From JBAZHE01 sp041652555 (GTDB lineage Bacteria > Patescibacteriota > Patescibacteriia > Patescibacteriales > WJLG01): DNA of 17,700 nucleotides. Positions 14,072 to 17,700 of this stretch are shown here, piece after piece. The translations under genes were made by a program, and so were the position numbers. The number at the start of each line of letters is the position of its first letter. Within the stretch, counting starts at the first letter, position 1. The stretch is taken from positions 1 to 17,700 of the forward strand of contig JBAZHE010000025.1 in NCBI GenBank assembly GCA_041652555.1, given 5' to 3'. Below the pieces are notes generated by a model. It saw nothing but the letters and a program-made list of their open reading frames with translations. It was not told the origin of the DNA and made no database searches.

Positions 14072-14572
14072 ATGACACCTTCTCAAATCGTCAAGAATTG
14101 CGCACTGCACATCGATGGGATCGGCTATGCTGGTAAAGTCGATGAGATCACCGTTCCAAAAGTGGTCGAAAAGACAGAAGAGCTTTTGGCAGCCGGAATG
14201 ATCGGCACTCGTAAAATGGGCACCGGCGTGCTCGAAGCGATGGAGGCTACGTTTATATCGAAATCAATTCTCGCCGTTTTTGTAGCCCAGATGGGCGGCA
14301 TCAACAAGCGATGGAAGCTCTCACGCGCTTTGAAGAACATTGACGGAACGGTAAAGGCGGAGTCTTTCGTTCTTATCGGCGATGTGCATTCCAGTGAGGA
14401 CGGCACCTCGAAGCCAGGGGAATCGGCAACGCTTACCGTGACGATGGATGTTAATCATTATGAGCGATATATTGACGGCGTAGAGTTGATTTACATCGAC
14501 ATCGACACCGGCGTTTACCGCGTGAACGGAATCGATCTCTCTGCCGACATCATGCGAGTAATCAACAGTTAA
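14072..14572 (+). CDS. FII: Tail tube protein FII
   Basis: The inner tube subunit of a P2-type contractile tail, 166 residues against about 172 in P2. The pattern HIDGIGYAGKVDEITVPKVVEKTEEL followed by GMIGTRKMGTGVLEAMEATF matches P2 FII ('lnG--y-G----vtlPkl--k-e-yr-aGM-g'). So do KAESFVLIGDVHSSEDGTSKPGES and the closing VNHYERYIDGVELIYIDID followed by VYRVNGIDL. GGAG (14059-14062) lies 9 bases before the ATG. It follows the sheath gene after 15 bases, the usual FI-FII pair. The stop is followed by a short gap holding a tandem repeat before gene E. Confidence 0.95.
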   Translation: MTPSQIVKNCALHIDGIGYAGKVDEITVPKVVEKTEELLAAGMIGTRKMGTGVLEAMEATFISKSILAVFVAQMGGINKRWKLSRALKNIDGTVKAESFVLIGDVHSSEDGTSKPGESATLTVTMDVNHYERYIDGVELIYIDIDTGVYRVNGIDLSADIMRVINS

Positions 14573-14576
14573 CGGA

Positions 14577-14594
14577 CATAAACACCATAAACAC
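14577..14594 (+). repeat. Tandem 9-bp duplication in the gpE ribosome-site spacer
   Basis: CATAAACAC occurs twice back to back (14577-14585 and 14586-14594), directly followed by C-ATG of gpE. The only Shine-Dalgarno-like bases (ACGGA, ending 14576) are thereby 19 bases from the start codon; with a single unit they would be 10 bases away. Confidence 0.85.
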
Positions 14595-14595
14595 C

Positions 14596-14898
14596 ATGAG
14601 CACTACAGAAACTTCTACGATTACGCTCTCCAGACCTGCTAAGATCGGGGGGACGGAGGTATCTGAACTCCATTTCCGCCGCATGTCTCAGGGTGACAAG
14701 CGGCGTGCGATAAAGCAGACTGCTGGCGTGGCCGATGAGCTTTCGCGGTTGTCGGACATGAATATGTTTCTTGCGACTTCGCTCTGTCTCGAAGGGCTGA
14801 CGCCTGAAAGTTACGAATCGCTTGACGGCGATGATGGAGCGGCGATCGACACGATGATGCAGTCTTTTTTAGCCCCTTCTTCGCCGGCGACGGTGTAG
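14596..14898 (+). CDS. E: Tail assembly chaperone E
   Basis: The short product of the P2-type E/E' pair, which protects and guides the tape measure during tail assembly. At 100 residues it is close to P2 gpE (91). The sequence is a tail-chaperone type: TITLSRPAKIGGTEVSELHFRRMSQGDKRRAIKQTAG (a beta hairpin then a helix), then DMNMFLATSLCLEGLTPESYESLDGDD. Its position between FII and the tape measure matches P2 exactly. The ribosome site is poor because of the tandem repeat in the spacer. The last residues (SFLAPSSPATV) follow a slippery heptamer at 14865-14871, from which part of the ribosomes would shift into the -1 frame. It stops at TAG 14896-14898. Confidence 0.9.
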   Translation: MSTTETSTITLSRPAKIGGTEVSELHFRRMSQGDKRRAIKQTAGVADELSRLSDMNMFLATSLCLEGLTPESYESLDGDDGAAIDTMMQSFLAPSSPATV

Positions 14899-15107
14899 CG
14901 CGGGTCATCGTCGCAATTCGTTTAGCGCGGTTCATCGTCGAGTATCTTGACGACGAGTCCACGATAATCATGCGCAATATTATTGCGCTTGGTGCGTTCG
15001 CTCACTTTCAGCCTAGCGAATGTTGGGCTATGGACGATACGGATTTCCGTGATTTCGTTGACATTGTGTCGGAAGAGATTGATAAACAATCGAAAGATAC
15101 GCACTGA
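14596..15107 (+). CDS. Frameshift product E+E' of the tail assembly chaperone
   Basis: Reading E to TTA at 14869-14871 (92 residues) and re-reading base 14871 in the -1 frame gives 78 further codons to TGA at 15105-15107, a 170-residue protein. The extension begins SPFFAGDGVARVIVAIRL and runs through FIVEYLDDES, IIALGAFAHFQPSECW and DIVSEEIDKQSKDTH without a stop. It has no plausible start of its own in that frame, which is what a frameshift extension should look like. In P2 the equivalent E+E' protein binds the tape measure. The TGA overlaps the tape measure ATG (TGATG), so tape measure translation can be coupled to ribosomes that shifted. The join is inferred from the site and open frame, not measured. 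Confidence 0.85.
14865..14871 (+). promoter_or_regulatory. -1 ribosomal frameshift slippery site T TTT TTA
   Basis: The heptamer T TTT TTA lies in the correct phase of gene E (codons TCT, TTT, TTA). In the -1 frame the tRNAs re-pair on TTT TTT. P2 uses T TTT TTG at the same place. Fifteen bases downstream a stem can form between 14887-14895 and 14906-14914 (six Watson-Crick pairs GCGACG/CGTCGC, one G-U, two more pairs, 10-base loop), a possible stimulator. Confidence 0.85.
14896..14940 (+). repeat. 18-bp near-perfect direct repeat in the E' extension
   Basis: Bases 14896-14913 and 14923-14940 match at 17 of 18 positions (TAGCGCGGKTCATCGTCG, K differing). They lie 27 bases apart, hence in frame in E', encoding ARVIV and ARFIV. 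The first copy begins with the stop codon of E and forms the loop and right arm of the putative frameshift hairpin. Confidence 0.8.
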
Positions 15108-17146
15108 TGGCCACGAAAAAACTCAACGCGGTAATCGGCATCGGAGCCGAACAAAATGGAAGTTTCCGCACCACGATGGGCGGGATTGATAAGGCGTTGG
15201 GTTCTACCGCCGGGCGCGTTCGTGCTCTTGATGCGGCTGCTGGTAATATTGCAGGATACCGAAAGCTTCAAGAGGCATTGCCGAAATCGGCTCAAAAGGT
15301 CGAAGCAGCAGAGGCCAAGCTGGCAGCAATGAGAGCCGAACTGGCCGCTACAGGCGGCGCATCGGTAGCGCTGAAAAATAAGATTGGCGAACAGGAAGCG
15401 CGGGTAAACGGATTAAGGGCTGCATACGATCGCAATGAAAATCAGCTTCGCTCGACACGCGACGCGCTGAAGGGCGCTGGCGTTGATGTAAAGCGGCTTG
15501 CAGACGAAGAGAAGCGGCTTGCTGCGGAAGCTGCGCGGACAACTGCAATTCTCAAAGCACAAACCGCAGTCAAGGTGCAAATGGGAAATCTGCGCAGGAG
15601 CTTTGGCGAGGTAAAGAGCGCGGCAATGGCCGCTGGGATCTCATTTGCTGCGGCTGGATACGCGCTTAATCGAGTCGTTGGAGGCGCTGCGCGTGCGGGT
15701 GACGAAGCAGCTAAGACGGCAGCCAGTCTGAACATGTCGGCAAGCGCGCTTCAGCAGTGGCAATTCATAGGGATGCGGCAGGGTGTGACTGCCGACTCAA
15801 TGACCAAGGCTTTTGAAAAACTGAATGAACAGATCGACGATGCCGCGCTGAACGGCGGAAAAGCTCGCGAGACACTCGGAGAGCTGAACCTCGATCCAGA
15901 TTCATTGCGAGCTGCGTCAGCGACTGAGCGGATGCAGACGATTTCTGTAGCACTCCAGAATTACCGGGGCCGAATGTCGAAAGCCGCGATCGTGCAAGAC
16001 CTGTTTGGCAAGGGTGCGCTGCGGATGCAAGGAGTCCTGAAGCTTTCAACGGAAGAGCAAGCCGAACTTGCTCGCGAGGCGGTCCGAAGCGGATACGCGC
16101 AGACAGCAGCGCAGGCCAAGGCGGCGGAGGCGTATCAAGATTCGCTGACATCGCTTCAGGCATCGATTGAGGGCGTCCGCAACAGCTTTGCCCAAAAACT
16201 TTTCCCGGCATTTTCGGCTGGTATGGACTGGCTTACGCGCAACACATGGGCTCTTAAGGCGGCCTTCGCAGCAGTTGCGTTAATTCTTGCGACGGCATGT
16301 GTGGTCAGCGTTGTCAAGCTTGGCAGCGCATCCGTATCGGCATTCCGCGACGTGCGCAAGTTGCTGCTTGCAATGCGCGTGCTCGGAGCTACAGAGGCGG
16401 CTGGAGGGAAAGCTGGTATTTTTTCAAAGATGCTCGGAGGTGCAAAGTCAGTGATGCCTTGGCTGACGAAAATCGGAACCGCTGTCATACCGATGATTGT
16501 TGGTGCCGCTACGACTGGGGCTACTGCGATTGGAGCGGCAATAGCTGCGATACCGATCGTAGGATGGATTGCGGCCGCAATCACTGTGATCGCATTCCTC
16601 GTTTGGAAGTACTGGACGCCTATCAAAAAGTTTTTCGTTGGTCTCGGTCAGTCGATCGCGCACGCTTTTACATGGGCTTTTGGGATCGGGGCCAAGGCCG
16701 TGCGCGGATTCGTTGGAATATTCCGTGGATATGTGGCCATATTGCAAAAAATAGGGAAAACCATCATCGACATCATGCTTGCGCCATTCCGCGCTATCAG
16801 ATCGGCGATCGAATGGGTGCAAGGAAAGCTCGGACTTAGCGGAGGCGAAACGGCTAACGTCGCAAAGAGCGCGGCCAGCCCGGCAGCAGCGCAGGGTCGG
16901 CGGACGACAGCGGCTCCTATGGCAGCAACACGAATGACAGCCATTTCCCCAGCGGCGGCGCAGGGAAGGCGCGGCGCGACCGTAAACTCCCAGCAAACCA
17001 ATAATTTTACGATCAATACCCAGCCAGGCCAGTCGCCGGAACAATTTGCGACGGCAACAGTCCGGGCCCTTGACGCACGCGAGCGCGAACGTACGCGCCG
17101 GGCAATGGTAGATTACTCACCCGCTATGGCTGGAGGGATGGCATGA
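15107..17146 (+). CDS. T: Tail tape measure protein T
   Basis: Sets tail length and is ejected with the DNA. The 679-residue protein is shorter than P2 gpT (about 815), predicting a shorter tail. The N-terminal 160 residues are largely coiled coil with Ala/Lys/Glu heptads (SAQKVEAAEAKLAAMRAELA, ADEEKRLAAEAARTTAILKA). Next comes the conserved tape-measure core (ALNRVVGGAARAGDEAAKTA, LNMSASALQQWQFIGMRQGV, IVQDLFGKGALRMQGVL). Hydrophobic, probably membrane-inserting stretches follow at about 384-405 (AVALILATACVVSVVKL) and 461-503 (Ala/Gly/Ile-rich, ending FLVWKYW). A Pro/Ala/Gln linker holds SPAAAQGRR twice (591-599, 614-622). The C-terminus NNFTINTQPGQSPEQFATATVRAL is typical. The start overlaps the E' stop (TGATG) and has only a weak ribosome site (GAAAG). 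Confidence 0.96.
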   Translation: MATKKLNAVIGIGAEQNGSFRTTMGGIDKALGSTAGRVRALDAAAGNIAGYRKLQEALPKSAQKVEAAEAKLAAMRAELAATGGASVALKNKIGEQEARVNGLRAAYDRNENQLRSTRDALKGAGVDVKRLADEEKRLAAEAARTTAILKAQTAVKVQMGNLRRSFGEVKSAAMAAGISFAAAGYALNRVVGGAARAGDEAAKTAASLNMSASALQQWQFIGMRQGVTADSMTKAFEKLNEQIDDAALNGGKARETLGELNLDPDSLRAASATERMQTISVALQNYRGRMSKAAIVQDLFGKGALRMQGVLKLSTEEQAELAREAVRSGYAQTAAQAKAAEAYQDSLTSLQASIEGVRNSFAQKLFPAFSAGMDWLTRNTWALKAAFAAVALILATACVVSVVKLGSASVSAFRDVRKLLLAMRVLGATEAAGGKAGIFSKMLGGAKSVMPWLTKIGTAVIPMIVGAATTGATAIGAAIAAIPIVGWIAAAITVIAFLVWKYWTPIKKFFVGLGQSIAHAFTWAFGIGAKAVRGFVGIFRGYVAILQKIGKTIIDIMLAPFRAIRSAIEWVQGKLGLSGGETANVAKSAASPAAAQGRRTTAAPMAATRMTAISPAAAQGRRGATVNSQQTNNFTINTQPGQSPEQFATATVRALDARERERTRRAMVDYSPAMAGGMA

Positions 17147-17544
17147 GCACGATGATGCTTCAGCTTGGAGCTTTTCAGTTTTCGACATCGACAGCATGTT
17201 TTGCGGAGCTGCAACGATCCGCAAGCTGGGAATGGGCAGAACAAGGCATCTATCAGCGCACTCCAGCGTTGCACTATACCGGTTCGGCAGCAGAGACGAT
17301 AACGATCTCATGCACGCAGTTGATGCGTTACAACAGCCCGCTGAAAAGCGGTGCGACTCAAGCAGGACTATTGCGCGCAGAGGCCGAAAAAGGCCAGCCA
17401 ATGCAGCTTGTGGCCGCAGACGGGCGCAATCTAGGACAGTGGGCAGTTGTATCTATTGCTGAGACTCAATCTCAATTCATGCGCGACGGAAGCCCGCAAA
17501 AGTCAACCTTTGAGTTGTCTCTCAAATACACCGGTAAACCATGA
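17143..17544 (+). CDS. U: Tail terminator protein U (P2 gpU family)
   Basis: A P2-type tail protein that caps the tube and sheath at the head-proximal end. Family traits: MMLQLGAFQFSTSTACFAELQRSASWEWAEQGIYQRTPALHYTG (P2 'MM-LG-F-F-------l-r---wrW'), then ETITISCTQLMRYN, LRAEAEKGQPMQLVAADGRNLGQWAVVSI, and a final FELSLKYTG strand. It has 133 residues against about 159 in P2. GGAGGG (17132-17137) is 5 bases before the ATG at 17143, which overlaps the tape measure stop (ATGA). Internal methionines at 17152 and 17155 correspond to the P2 start but are further from the ribosome site. Confidence 0.94.
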   Translation: MSTMMLQLGAFQFSTSTACFAELQRSASWEWAEQGIYQRTPALHYTGSAAETITISCTQLMRYNSPLKSGATQAGLLRAEAEKGQPMQLVAADGRNLGQWAVVSIAETQSQFMRDGSPQKSTFELSLKYTGKP

Positions 17545-17700
17545 GCCAGACCTACCGTACAAAAGATGGCGATATGCTTGATGCAATTTGCTTTGAGCGA
17601 TACGGCTCGACAGCTGAAACCGTCGAGGCTGTGCTTATCGCAAATACAGGACTCGCCGAACTCGGCCCGGTATATGTAGCAGGTATTGACATTTTGCTAC
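17541..17700 (+). CDS. X: Tail protein X (P2 gpX, LysM-like), 3'-truncated
   Basis: The first 53 codons of gpX are visible, starting at an ATG that overlaps the gpU stop (ATGA) and running off the right edge. The sequence MSQTYRTKDGDMLDAICFERYG, then VEAVLIANTGLAELGPVY, closely follows P2 gpX ('-GDTLDAIC-RYYG----VVE-VLAANPGLAELG'). It is a small domain of LysM type, thought to bind peptidoglycan or help tail assembly. In P2 the next gene is D, the baseplate hub protein, expected just beyond this window. Confidence 0.93.
   Translation, partial: MSQTYRTKDGDMLDAICFERYGSTAETVEAVLIANTGLAELGPVYVAGIDILL

Noticed and set aside
14983..15189. Plus-strand frame of 68 codons across the E'/T border
   Set aside because: It is out of frame with both E' and the tape measure and lacks a ribosome site; the -1 frame of E explains the region fully.
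1..17700. CRISPR array, tRNA, rRNA, insertion sequence or attachment site
   Set aside because: No regularly spaced repeats, transposase frames, terminal inverted repeats or tRNA-like cloverleaf were seen; coding is nearly continuous throughout.

Overview
This window is the morphogenesis (head and tail structural) module of a temperate-type contractile-tailed phage or prophage. Every recognised gene lies on the + strand, and most are joined by ATGA or TGATG stop/start overlaps, as in one long late operon. Both ends are cut: the terminase lacks its N-terminal ATPase part, and the gpX gene runs off the right edge. No host gene, attachment site, integrase, repressor, tRNA, rRNA or CRISPR is visible, so the sequence alone does not show whether this is an integrated prophage or a free phage. 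The gene families (lambda-type head, P2-type tail, gpX with a peptidoglycan-binding-like fold) point to a Gram-negative, probably proteobacterial host. Base composition looks balanced, near or slightly above 50% GC by eye; no genus can be named.

Layout: (1) Head, 1-6640: TerL nuclease domain, a gpW-like connector, a lambda-family portal, and a 720-residue fusion of prohead protease, scaffold and major capsid protein with a good internal ribosome site. Two tandem hairpins follow. Then come a small beta-rich protein with three 10-residue repeats (candidate capsid decoration or head fibre), a coiled-coil protein with an AT-hook-like tail, an FII-like head-tail joining protein and a gpZ-like protein. 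(2) Baseplate, 6637-9863: a tail-completion candidate, then P2-type V (spike), W (gp25-like), J and I. (3) Fibre region, 9860-12496: an unrecognised virion-like protein, a gpH-type tail fibre with His-rich C-terminal motifs, and a small membrane/coiled-coil protein where a fibre chaperone would be expected. (4) Tail shaft, 12557-17700: sheath FI with an extra domain of about 105 residues, tube FII, chaperone E with a T TTT TTA -1 frameshift site giving E+E', tape measure T, tail terminator U, and partial X.

The genes form a mosaic virion plan: a lambda-like packaging and portal system feeding a P2-like contractile tail. Terminase and portal package DNA into a shell built, proteolysed and scaffolded from a single gene. 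FII and Z-like proteins seal the head and join it to the tail. V/W/J/I plus fibre form the baseplate, E/E' chaperone the tape measure, and FI/FII/U build sheath, tube and tail end. The points most worth a second look are the protease-scaffold-capsid fusion with its internal start, the sheath insertion, a duplicated 29-bp gpI end that carries a Shine-Dalgarno sequence, a tandem duplication in the gpE ribosome-site spacer, and near-identical start regions shared by unrelated tail genes.
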